Positions 23,923 through 31,356 of a stretch of 43,622 nucleotides of DNA are shown piece after piece (position 1 is the stretch's first letter; every line of letters begins with the position of its first letter). The stretch comes from an uncultured Pirellulaceae bacterium (GTDB taxonomy: Bacteria; Planctomycetota; Planctomycetia; Pirellulales; Pirellulaceae), in NCBI GenBank assembly GCA_937928555.1, contig CALFWR010000077.1:1-43622 (forward strand). The letters are read 5' to 3'. Made by a program: the position numbers and the translations under genes. Below the pieces are notes generated by a model that worked only from the letters and a program-made list of their open reading frames with translations, was not told where the DNA came from and searched no databases.

Positions 23923-25710
23923 ATGATCCAGAATCGAATTTCAATCTGTGTATGGGTGGTGATGTGTTTTGCGTCGGCGGCGTCAAGCCACGGGCAAGTT
24001 CCTGACAATTGCGTCAAGCATCGTCGCTGGGAGAAAACTGTTTTCGTCACGCAGGATTTGATCGAAAAGCGACCGATCGAAGAGACGTCGTACGAGACGA
24101 TTAAAGAAACAAAGTACCGGACCGAATGGAATCGGGAGAAGCGCGAGCGGACCATCATCGAGGAAAAGCCCGTCACGCGGACCAGCGAAAAAGTTGTCTC
24201 CAAAGTCGTTCCCAAAAAGGTCACGGAAACGAAATACCGCACCGTCCGTCGTGTCGAAAATTCGATGGAAGAAGTCACCGAAATGCGTGACGAACAATAC
24301 ACCGTTCCCAAAACGGTTGTTGAAACGGTGATGCGGGACGAAGAGTACACCGTCAGCAAGCCGATCACCGAAACGCTTTACAAAAAAGAAGAAGTGACCT
24401 CCCTGAAGCCTCGCACCGTTCGCCAGACAACCCTTGCACCCGGAAGCGTCGTTGTCCCGCCTGATCCTTCCGCCCGTCCGCGAGCCCGATGGCTTTCGCG
24501 AGGCTACTACACCGATTCGGTCACGGGCCAGCGTGTTTGGCGTCGCCCGGGTTTTCACTGGGTCGATGAATCACGTTATGCGGCGGGAGTCGTTCCGGTG
24601 CTGGTCCCGCAGGAAACCGAAACGTTGGCTTACGTGCCTGAAACGACGATGGTTGAAAAACCAATCGAAGTCACCCGCTACGTGGACGAAATCAAAACAC
24701 GCAAGGTCCCGGTGAAGGTTGAGAGGACCGTTGAAGAGGTTCGCACACGGAAAGTCCCCTACACGGTAAAGATTCCCAAAAAGACAATTGTCGAAGAGCA
24801 GATTCCGTATCAGGAAACTCGTTACGTTGACGAAATCATCGAGACCGTTGTTCCGGTTGAGGAAACGGTGATGCGGAAGGTGAAGCGAACCGAGCCCTAC
24901 GACTTCGAAACGGCCAGGTGGGTTCCCTACGAAGTAGAGCGCAAAGTTCCCCGCTATACGACCCGGGAAGTCTCTTACACGGCGTCGTATCGTGTGCCTT
25001 ATATCGTAAAAATGGAACAGCCACTGGATGCCCTTGATCGTCCTGTGGGGCCTGCCCGAGAAATCGAAGGGAGCCACAAGCTTCATCCGAATTGGAAAAC
25101 GATGATGATCAAAGTCTCTGACGCAAAGCCGGTTCGCGGAGAAACGACCGAAACGTCACAGAGCGTTGTCGAGTCGGGCGTTTCGAATCCGGCGACCTTT
25201 GCGGTTGGAGGGCAATCGCAAACGGATCCAGCCAGCGGACCTGTCGGAAAAGTTCGCACTGAAACTTTAGTGGCCAGAGGGTCGATTGGATCACCGCCGG
25301 CGAGCGTGGAATTCCCTGCCGGTAGCGAGCGTGCGACGGCAAAGATGGTGGATCTGCCCAAGGCCACCGCTGAGACTGCGGAGAAGAAGCCTCAGATTGA
25401 TCCCAACAGCCCTGAAGCGATCGCCAATCGGCAGTTGCAGCAAGACATCCGTCGAAACTTTGAAAACGTTGGTCTGACGATCGAAGATGTAAACAGTCCG
25501 GCCGAGCGGGCAACGGAACTTCCGACTCAACCCGCGCCCATCGTCCGTTCCGTCGAAGAGACATCCGCATCGTCCGTCAAGCCGCAACCGCTGGAAATCA
25601 GTGTGGATATTCCTCCGGCAAAACGCCCCGACGAGGGCTCAGCGGTAACCGATTTGGATGATACAATCGAGGAAAAGGATGTGGATGTTTCGCGTCCTGA
25701 CCGACCCTGA
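23923..25710 (+). CDS. Secreted repeat protein with YTV-type motifs, 595 aa
   Basis: Residues 1-25 form a signal peptide (RISICVWVVMCFASAASSHG). The next 400 or so residues are built from short, charged, imperfect repeats with alternating Val, Thr, Glu, Lys and Arg, such as EEYTVSKPITETLYKKEE, RKVPVKVERTVEEV, RKVPYTVKIPKKTIVEE and RYVDEIIETVVPVEE. These match the YTV repeat described from Rhodopirellula proteins. A central non-repeat block (RARWLSRGYYTDSVTGQRVWRRPGFHWVD) separates two repeat arrays. The last 180 residues are low-complexity and acidic. The start at the ATG at 23923 places the signal peptide correctly. The protein is likely a periplasmic or cell-wall beta-rich structural protein; its role is unknown. 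The aminotransferase gene follows after 15 bp. Confidence 0.82.
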   Translation: MIQNRISICVWVVMCFASAASSHGQVPDNCVKHRRWEKTVFVTQDLIEKRPIEETSYETIKETKYRTEWNREKRERTIIEEKPVTRTSEKVVSKVVPKKVTETKYRTVRRVENSMEEVTEMRDEQYTVPKTVVETVMRDEEYTVSKPITETLYKKEEVTSLKPRTVRQTTLAPGSVVVPPDPSARPRARWLSRGYYTDSVTGQRVWRRPGFHWVDESRYAAGVVPVLVPQETETLAYVPETTMVEKPIEVTRYVDEIKTRKVPVKVERTVEEVRTRKVPYTVKIPKKTIVEEQIPYQETRYVDEIIETVVPVEETVMRKVKRTEPYDFETARWVPYEVERKVPRYTTREVSYTASYRVPYIVKMEQPLDALDRPVGPAREIEGSHKLHPNWKTMMIKVSDAKPVRGETTETSQSVVESGVSNPATFAVGGQSQTDPASGPVGKVRTETLVARGSIGSPPASVEFPAGSERATAKMVDLPKATAETAEKKPQIDPNSPEAIANRQLQQDIRRNFENVGLTIEDVNSPAERATELPTQPAPIVRSVEETSASSVKPQPLEISVDIPPAKRPDEGSAVTDLDDTIEEKDVDVSRPDRP

Positions 25711-25725
25711 TTGTTGAATCCTCGA

Positions 25726-26925
25726 ATGCCCCACGTTGCCTCCCACGCGCTCCAACTGCCACAATCTCCGATCCGCAAGCTGGTGCCATTTGCGGACGCT
25801 GCCAAAGCGGCGGGTAAGCATGTCTTTCATCTGAACATTGGCCAGCCAGACATCAAGACTCCGGCGGCTTTCTTGGAAGCGGTGCAGAACTCGAACATCG
25901 AGGTTCTTGAGTACAGCCCTTCGGCCGGGCATCTGGGGCTTCGTCAGGCGATCGCTGATTACTACGCTCGAGTGGGACCAAAGATCACCAGCGATCATGT
26001 ATTGGTGACCACCGGCGCGTCCGAAGCGTTGAACTTTGTGTTCAATGCGATCCTCAATCCGGGCGACGAAATTATTGTGATGGAGCCTTTTTACGCCAAC
26101 TACCTTTCCTTCTGTTTGCAGAACCTGGGCAAAATTGTTCCTGTCACCACGCGGATCGAAGATAACTTTGCCTTGCCCGAAGTCGCCGAATTCGAAAAGA
26201 AAATCACACCGCGAACGCGGGCGATCGTGGTTTGCAATCCTTCCAACCCAACGGGCGTGACCTATTCAGCGGAGACACTGGAAAAGCTGCGTGGAATTGT
26301 TGAACAGCACGACCTGTTTCTGATTGTCGATGAAGTCTATCGCGAGTTTGTCTACACCGAACCATCGCCACCGTCGGCCCTTGAACTCGAGGGACTCGAT
26401 GAGCATGTGATCGTGATTGATTCAACATCGAAACGTTTTTCGGCCTGCGGCGCGAGGGTTGGCTGTCTTGTGACGCGCAACGAAGAGGTGCTCAAGACGA
26501 CGTTAAAGATGGCCCAGGCGAGGCTTTCGCCACCGACGTTTGGGCAGATCGGTGCCGAAGCGGTGTTTGGCATCAAATCGGATTACTATCAGCAGATCGA
26601 ATCCGAGTACCGTGGACGTCGGGACTTGCTCAAGTGGTCGCTGAACAAGATCGATGGCGTGCTGTGCCCCGAGATTGATGGTGCGTTTTATGCGATGGTG
26701 CGGTTGCCGGTCGACGATAGCGAAAAGTTTTGCCGCTGGATGTTGGAATCGTTTGAGTACGAAGGCAGTACCGTGATGATGGCTCCGGGGGCCGGGTTCT
26801 ACGCCACCGAAGGGCTTGGACGTGACGAAGTCCGCATCGCTTATGTGCTTAACACGGCCGATCTGGCCAAAGCCATGTCCTGTCTTGAGGCTGCCGTTGG
26901 CGCTTATCCGGGAAAGACAGTGTGA
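25726..26925 (+). CDS. PLP-dependent class I/II aminotransferase, 399 aa
   Basis: Transfers amino groups using pyridoxal phosphate. Fold-type I landmarks: FHLNIGQPDIKTP, YSPSAGHLGLRQAIADYY, TTGASEALNFVFNAILNPGDEIIVMEPFYANY, VVCNPSNPTGVTYSAETL with the PLP-binding Asn, FLIVDEVYREFVY with the Asp and Tyr, and STSKRFSACGARVG with the Schiff-base lysine (residue 236 from this start). The C-terminal RIAYVLN carries the substrate carboxylate-binding Arg. It looks like the aspartate/aromatic aminotransferase group; the amino-acid preference cannot be told. I start at the ATG at 25726; a TTG five codons upstream is the alternative. Its stop codon overlaps the GTG start of the next gene by 4 bp. Confidence 0.92.
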   Translation: MPHVASHALQLPQSPIRKLVPFADAAKAAGKHVFHLNIGQPDIKTPAAFLEAVQNSNIEVLEYSPSAGHLGLRQAIADYYARVGPKITSDHVLVTTGASEALNFVFNAILNPGDEIIVMEPFYANYLSFCLQNLGKIVPVTTRIEDNFALPEVAEFEKKITPRTRAIVVCNPSNPTGVTYSAETLEKLRGIVEQHDLFLIVDEVYREFVYTEPSPPSALELEGLDEHVIVIDSTSKRFSACGARVGCLVTRNEEVLKTTLKMAQARLSPPTFGQIGAEAVFGIKSDYYQQIESEYRGRRDLLKWSLNKIDGVLCPEIDGAFYAMVRLPVDDSEKFCRWMLESFEYEGSTVMMAPGAGFYATEGLGRDEVRIAYVLNTADLAKAMSCLEAAVGAYPGKTV

Positions 26926-27494
26926 GCGAGATGCCAACAAGATTTCGCAGCCCCCATTTGCTTGATCGCGCCCGCAGCGCTCTGCTGCTGGTTGATATTC
27001 AGGAAAAGCTCTTTCCGGCGATCGAGGGTGGCCCCGATGTTGCGGCCCGGGCAAAGCTGCTGGTCGACGCAGCCAATGTGCTTGGTGTGCCGGTGTTGAT
27101 TTCCGAGCAGTATCCCGGTGGGCTTGGCAAAACCATCGATGTGTTTGCTGGAACTTCTGCCAGTGTTGTGGCTGAAAAGAAAATGTTCAGTTGCCGCGAG
27201 TGCGAGACGCTTTTTCAGTTTTTGGAGCAGCAGCAGATTGGAACGGTTTTACTGTGCGGGATTGAGGCCCATGTTTGCGTGGCGCAGACGGCGTTTGATT
27301 TGCTGGCCAGTGGTTACAGTGTGCATGTTGCGGCCGATGCAGTGGGCTCGCGGCGTGCGTCCGACCGCGAAGTGGCGTTGACGCGAATGCAGATGCACGG
27401 GATTGCCGTGACGACCGCCGAAGCGGCGGTGTTTGAGTGGTGCGAGTCGGCGGACGCGTCCGAATTCAAGCAGATTAGCGCGTTGGTGCGGTAG
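26922..27494 (+). CDS. Isochorismatase-family cysteine hydrolase, 190 aa
   Basis: A cytoplasmic hydrolase with the catalytic triad of the family: Asp25 in ALLLVDIQEKLFP, the lysine in VVAEKKMFSC, and Cys119 in LLCGIEAHVCVAQTAFDLLASGY. VPVLISEQYPGGLG and the final helix match the YcaC/nicotinamidase-like group often called isochorismatase hydrolases. The substrate is unknown. It is translationally coupled to the aminotransferase gene: the GTG start overlaps that gene's stop codon (GTGA). An ATG three codons later (26931) is an equally possible start. The last five codons and the stop codon are part of a perfect 16-bp tandem duplication. Confidence 0.88.
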   Translation: MSEMPTRFRSPHLLDRARSALLLVDIQEKLFPAIEGGPDVAARAKLLVDAANVLGVPVLISEQYPGGLGKTIDVFAGTSASVVAEKKMFSCRECETLFQFLEQQQIGTVLLCGIEAHVCVAQTAFDLLASGYSVHVAADAVGSRRASDREVALTRMQMHGIAVTTAEAAVFEWCESADASEFKQISALVR

Positions 27495-27509
27495 CGCGTT
27501 GGTGCGGTA
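27478..27509. repeat. Perfect 16-bp tandem duplication across a stop codon
   Basis: GCGCGTTGGTGCGGTA occurs twice in a row (27478-27493 and 27494-27509). The first copy encodes the final residues ALVR of the hydrolase, and its TA with the next G makes the TAG stop codon. Confidence 0.92.
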
Positions 27510-27528
27510 GCGCGGCTTGCGGATGCGT

Positions 27529-27780
27529 TCAGGCCGCCCTGTTCTGCAATGTGGCAAAGCCGGGGTCTTTGGGGATTGCCTCTTTCAGTTGCTCGAGATG
27601 TTCGTGGGTGTTGAGCGAAACGTCCATGAAAATCCACTTCTGTCCGCTGAATTCGCAGACGCCGCCGCCGCTACCGCCAAAGTGATCGTACCGCACGCGG
27701 TAGCCAAGTTCTTTGGCGACCTCCAGCCATGATTCGACACGCTCAAGAGTGCTTGCTGGCATGTGAGTCTTTTCGTCCAT
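27529..27780 (-). CDS. Small conserved protein of unknown function, 83 aa
   Basis: A short soluble protein: an N-terminal helix (STLERVESWLEVAKELGYRVRYDHFG), a glycine-rich turn (GGSGGGVCEFSGQKWIFMDVS) and a C-terminal helix (NTHEHLEQLKEAI). I recall similar YD-x-FGG-x-GGG-x-CE proteins in other planctomycetes and some other bacteria, without known function; this is from memory. The ATG at 27780 has a strong ribosome binding site, GAGGAG, 8 bases upstream, which supports it as real. It is convergent with the hydrolase gene and apparently stands alone. No metal-binding cluster or catalytic motif is evident beyond a single Cys. Confidence 0.75.
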   Translation of the reverse strand: MDEKTHMPASTLERVESWLEVAKELGYRVRYDHFGGSGGGVCEFSGQKWIFMDVSLNTHEHLEQLKEAIPKDPGFATLQNRAA

Positions 27781-28008
27781 GAAAATTCTCCTCGCAAATT
27801 CAAAATTCGGCTAAAGTCAAAAACTGTCACGAGGCCCCGGAAATCTGGCGTTGCTGGCAAAGCGGCAGTGTCTCAAGCGTCAAACTGGGGCAGCATTGCA
27901 GCATTGGATGACGCCAGGGAATTCTTCAAATGGTATCTGGAACCGCACCGATACTAGAGAAACGACCGCAAACCAAAAAGTGCATTTCCTACCCACCACA
28001 GGCTGATT

Positions 28009-28836
28009 GTGAACGACTGCCAGCAAACCGAGATCGAGCAACTTCGAGCTGAAAATTCCCAACTGAAATCGCAGTTGGACCGTTGTCAGAAAATGACCGC
28101 TTTGGGCGAACTGGTCAGCACGACCACGCACGAGTTCAACAATGTTCTGATGACGATCATGAACTACGCCAAAATGGGAATGCGGCACGACGACAAGGAA
28201 ACGCGCGATAAGGCTTTCGCAAAGATCAACGCTGCCAGCGACCGGGCAGCCAAAATCACCAACTCGGTCCTTGGGATGGCTCGCAACCGCAGTTGCCAGT
28301 TCGAGCCCACGAACCTCGCAAGGATCGTTGACGAAACGATGGTGCTGCTGGAGCGCGAACTGCAAAAGTATCGGGTTTCTGTCGAGCAGGACATCGCGGC
28401 GGTTCCCGAAGTTTCAGCGATGGGGAACCAGATTCAGCAGGTGCTGCTGAACCTGCTGGTTAACGCTCGCCAGGCGATGCCCGATGGCGGCCGTTTGATT
28501 CTCAAGCTTGAGCACGACAAAGAGGCCAACCACGTGGACCTTTCTGTTCGTGACTTTGGCGTCGGGATGAATGACGAAACGATGCGGAAGATTTTTGTTC
28601 CGTGGTACACCACCAAGTGCGGTCCGGATGAATCGGGCAAAGGCGGCACCGGGCTGGGTCTTTCGGCTTGCAAGAATATTATCGAAGCCCACGGCGGCAA
28701 GATTCGCGTTGAAAGTGCGGTCGGCAAGGGCACCAAGTTCACGATCAAGCTTCCTGTCCAACGGCAAGCGTCACCGGTAGCGACCGCGCGAGGAATTTCC
28801 GGTGCGGTGTCGAGCCTGAATGCGGCAACGACGTAG
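28009..28836 (+). CDS. Soluble sensor histidine kinase, 275 aa
   Basis: The protein has a short N-terminal coiled coil (EIEQLRAENSQLKSQLDRCQKM) and then a full transmitter: H-box ALGELVSTTTHEFNNVLMTI with the phosphoacceptor His41, N-box QQVLLNLLVNARQAMPDGG, G1 VRDFGVGM, F-box KIFVPWYTTK and G2 GGTGLGLSACKNIIEAHGGKI. This resembles the NtrB-like (HPK4) class, which has H-E-[FL]-N-N. There is no transmembrane segment and no PAS or GAF domain, so input must come through the coiled coil or a partner. No response regulator gene is adjacent. The start is GTG at 28009 with a poor ribosome binding site; in-frame starts further in would lose the coiled coil. Confidence 0.9.
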   Translation: MNDCQQTEIEQLRAENSQLKSQLDRCQKMTALGELVSTTTHEFNNVLMTIMNYAKMGMRHDDKETRDKAFAKINAASDRAAKITNSVLGMARNRSCQFEPTNLARIVDETMVLLERELQKYRVSVEQDIAAVPEVSAMGNQIQQVLLNLLVNARQAMPDGGRLILKLEHDKEANHVDLSVRDFGVGMNDETMRKIFVPWYTTKCGPDESGKGGTGLGLSACKNIIEAHGGKIRVESAVGKGTKFTIKLPVQRQASPVATARGISGAVSSLNAATT

Positions 28837-28851
28837 CGGGGCCGGGTTCCC

Positions 28852-29115
28852 AAAGTAGTAGGCAACACTCCATGGGCCGTAGATTTCAGGCCGGATTATT
28901 CACGACGACGGGCGTCAATACTACGTCTGACCAACAGGAGCACGGGAAAAGCTGAACTTCAACAAGAAATGCAAATCATCCGGTAGATGAAAACCCAGCG
29001 ATCGTTTCATCGTATCTGAGTCGCGGATCACTGTCGGAACTGAATCTGACGCCCACGCTTGGTGAATAATCCGGGTTCAGGCCTCTGACGGCACACGGAG
29101 TGTGCCTACTACTTT
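28852..29115. repeat. Inverted-repeat pair enclosing a MITE-like element (second case)
   Basis: The left arm at 28852-28880 (AAAGTAGTAGGCAACACTCC, then ATGGGCCGT) is a slightly degenerate form of the arm seen at 23343. The right arm at 29088-29115 is identical to 23671-23698 (ACGGCACACGGAGTGTGCC, then TACTACTTT). A 191-bp-type element lies between them. The pair fills the gap between the histidine kinase gene and recG. Confidence 0.88.
28889..29079 (+). repeat. 191-bp MITE-like element (copy B)
   Basis: The left end (CCGGATTATTCACGACGACG) and right end (TGGTGAATAATCCGGGTTCA) match the other full copies, as does the interior (GGAAAAGCTGAA, TTCAACAAGAAATG, CAGCGATCGTTTCATC, GTCGGAACTG). A few substitutions and one or two indels distinguish it from the copies at 23411 and 43243. 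It has no coding capacity. Confidence 0.85.
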
Positions 29116-29144
29116 GGTCAAAACTTGCCCGGTAAAATTCGGGC

Positions 29145-31256
29145 ATGGAACAAGGGTCCACAACGAGCGAAAATTCTCAGACGCCACCGAAGAAGCTCAC
29201 CGATCGGGTGCAGTTTCTTAAAGGCGTTGGGCCGGCTCGCGCGGAGCTGTTGGAAAAGCTGAATCTGTTTACCGCTGCGGACCTGCTGTTTTTCTTTCCG
29301 CGAGCGTATGAAGATTTCACCAGTCTTCACCAAATCAGAGATCTGGCCGGCGAGCAGGTGGCGACGGTGGTTGCCGAAGTCCACGACAAGGACGAACAGT
29401 CCTCCGGGCAGGGGCGGCATATCTCATACGTGCTGGTCCGTCAGGACAATACGTTTCTGCGCGCGATGTGGTTTAACCAGCCTTACATTCTGCGGAAATT
29501 CCACGTTGGCCAAAAAGTGATGCTGCAGGGCAAAACGCGTTTGCAAAACGGTCGCCAGTGCATGACGCATCCGCAGGTCACGTGGTTGGACAAGGAAGAA
29601 CAAATCCGCGAGCAGCAGCGACTGTTGCCGTTGTATCGCCTGACCGATGGGATCAATCAGAAGCAAATGCGAAAGCTGGTTGCCGGAGCGGTGGAGGCCT
29701 ATTCGGAGTTGGTTGCGGAAGCTTTCCCGCAGTCGGTTCGTGACCGAGCGGACGTGATCGGAATACGGGAGGCGATCGCCCAGATTCATTCGCCCTTGAC
29801 CAAGGATCAGGCCGACGCGGCCAAGCGTCGTCTGGTTTATCAGGAGTTGTTTGTGCTGCAGTTGGCTTTGGCGATTCGGCGGCATCGTGTTCGTTCGAGG
29901 CAGATTGCGCCGCGTCTGGAACTGACGCCGAAAATCAAATCGCGGATCATCGGGCGGTTGCCGTTTGAACTGACCGAAACGCAGCAGGTGGCGGTTGCGG
30001 AAATCGCCCGCGACATGGGGCAGGCGTGGCCAATGAACCGGTTGCTGCACGGAGAGGTCGGCAGCGGCAAGACCGTGGTGGCGCTGTGTGCGATGTTGAC
30101 TGCCGTTGCCAACGGACACCAGGCGGTGTTGATGGCTCCAACGGAGATCCTTGCCAGGCAGCACTTGCGAACCGTGCGCGAGTTGTTGCAGAGCAGTCGT
30201 GTTCGCAGCGAGTTGTGGACCGGAAGCGTCAAAGCAGCTAGGCGACGGGAGGTTGCGGCCGCAGTCGAGGCCGGCGAGGTCAACATTGTGATTGGGACTC
30301 AGGCGGTGGTCGCGTCCAAGCTGCCGTTTGAAAAGCTTGGTCTGGTGGTGATTGATGAGCAGCACAAGTTCGGTGTCAAGCAGCGGGCGACGTTGAAGCG
30401 TTCCGGGCCCGATCCGCATTACCTTGTCATGACCGCCACGCCGATTCCCCGCACCGTGTCGATGACGTTGTTCGGCGATCTGGATGTTTCGACCCTCGAG
30501 CGAACCAGCGGCGTGGGGCGGAAGGTCAACACTTACTTGGGAAACGAATCCAGCCGCGAGCAGTGGATCGAATTTGTAAAAAAGAAACTGCGCGAAGGTC
30601 GGCAGGCGTTTTTCATCGCGCCGCTGGTTGACGGGAGTGACGATGAGCGACTTGGCAGTGCCGAGCGGCTTTTTGAGTCGCTTGCCAATGGGCCGTTTGA
30701 AGAGTTCCGCCTTGATATGCTCCACGGGCGGCAGTCGATCGAGGAAAAAGAAGCCGCGATGTTGGACTTTGAAAGTGGCCGCACGCAACTGCTGATCGCC
30801 ACGACGGTGGTGGAGGTCGGGATCGATGTCCCCAATGCGACGGTGATGACGATCGAGTCGGCCGAGCGGTTTGGGCTTTCGCAGCTTCATCAGCTTCGCG
30901 GCCGTGTCAGTCGCGGCAACCATCCGGGCTACGTTTGTCTTTTCGCCAGCGGCGACAATGCCGAAGAGAACGATCGGCTGAAGGCATTCTCGGAAACCGA
31001 AAACGGATTCGATCTGGCCCAGCGGGATCTGGAAATCCGTGGGCCGGGGAATCTGTTTTCGTCGCAGCAATCGGGTTTTCCACCGTTGATGATTGCCGAT
31101 TTGGTTGCCGACGCGGATCTTTTGCAGGAAGCTTTCGACGACGCGAGGGATTTGATTGGGCAATCACCGGACCTGGCGGGAGAAGCGTTTGCCAGACTGC
31201 GACATCTGGTTTTCGCGAGATACGGCAAGTCTCTGGAAATCAGCGACGTGGGGTAG
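29145..31256 (+). CDS. recG: ATP-dependent DNA helicase RecG, 703 aa
   Basis: A superfamily 2 helicase that remodels stalled replication forks and branched DNA. The N-terminal wedge domain starts with LTDRVQFLKGVGPARAELLEKL, and DLLFFFPRAYEDFT is the usual RecG block. The helicase core shows Walker A GEVGSGKT (residues about 303-310), APTEILARQH (Ia), VVIDEQHKFGVKQR (Walker B as DEQH), VMTATPIPRT (III), and LIATTVVEVGIDVPNATVMTIESAERFGLSQLHQLRGRVSRG (V-VI). The C-terminal segment (DLAQRDLEIRGPGNLFSSQQSG) is the conserved TRG/hook region. The length is within the family's usual range of about 680-710. It begins 30 bp after the repeat cluster. Nothing in the neighbourhood hints at special regulation. 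Confidence 0.96.
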   Translation: MEQGSTTSENSQTPPKKLTDRVQFLKGVGPARAELLEKLNLFTAADLLFFFPRAYEDFTSLHQIRDLAGEQVATVVAEVHDKDEQSSGQGRHISYVLVRQDNTFLRAMWFNQPYILRKFHVGQKVMLQGKTRLQNGRQCMTHPQVTWLDKEEQIREQQRLLPLYRLTDGINQKQMRKLVAGAVEAYSELVAEAFPQSVRDRADVIGIREAIAQIHSPLTKDQADAAKRRLVYQELFVLQLALAIRRHRVRSRQIAPRLELTPKIKSRIIGRLPFELTETQQVAVAEIARDMGQAWPMNRLLHGEVGSGKTVVALCAMLTAVANGHQAVLMAPTEILARQHLRTVRELLQSSRVRSELWTGSVKAARRREVAAAVEAGEVNIVIGTQAVVASKLPFEKLGLVVIDEQHKFGVKQRATLKRSGPDPHYLVMTATPIPRTVSMTLFGDLDVSTLERTSGVGRKVNTYLGNESSREQWIEFVKKKLREGRQAFFIAPLVDGSDDERLGSAERLFESLANGPFEEFRLDMLHGRQSIEEKEAAMLDFESGRTQLLIATTVVEVGIDVPNATVMTIESAERFGLSQLHQLRGRVSRGNHPGYVCLFASGDNAEENDRLKAFSETENGFDLAQRDLEIRGPGNLFSSQQSGFPPLMIADLVADADLLQEAFDDARDLIGQSPDLAGEAFARLRHLVFARYGKSLEISDVG

Positions 31257-31356
31257 TGGCGGCGAGCGAATGTGGCAATTCCTGGCTGCGCCTCTCGAAG
31301 TTTGCGACTCAAAATCGTAGACTTGTAGTTTCGCTTCCCCACAAAAGGATCTTATC

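Noticed and set aside
29424..31163. A 579-codon open frame opposite recG on the minus strand
   Set aside because: Composition is rich in Arg, His and Pro without domain motifs; RecG on the plus strand has every helicase motif.
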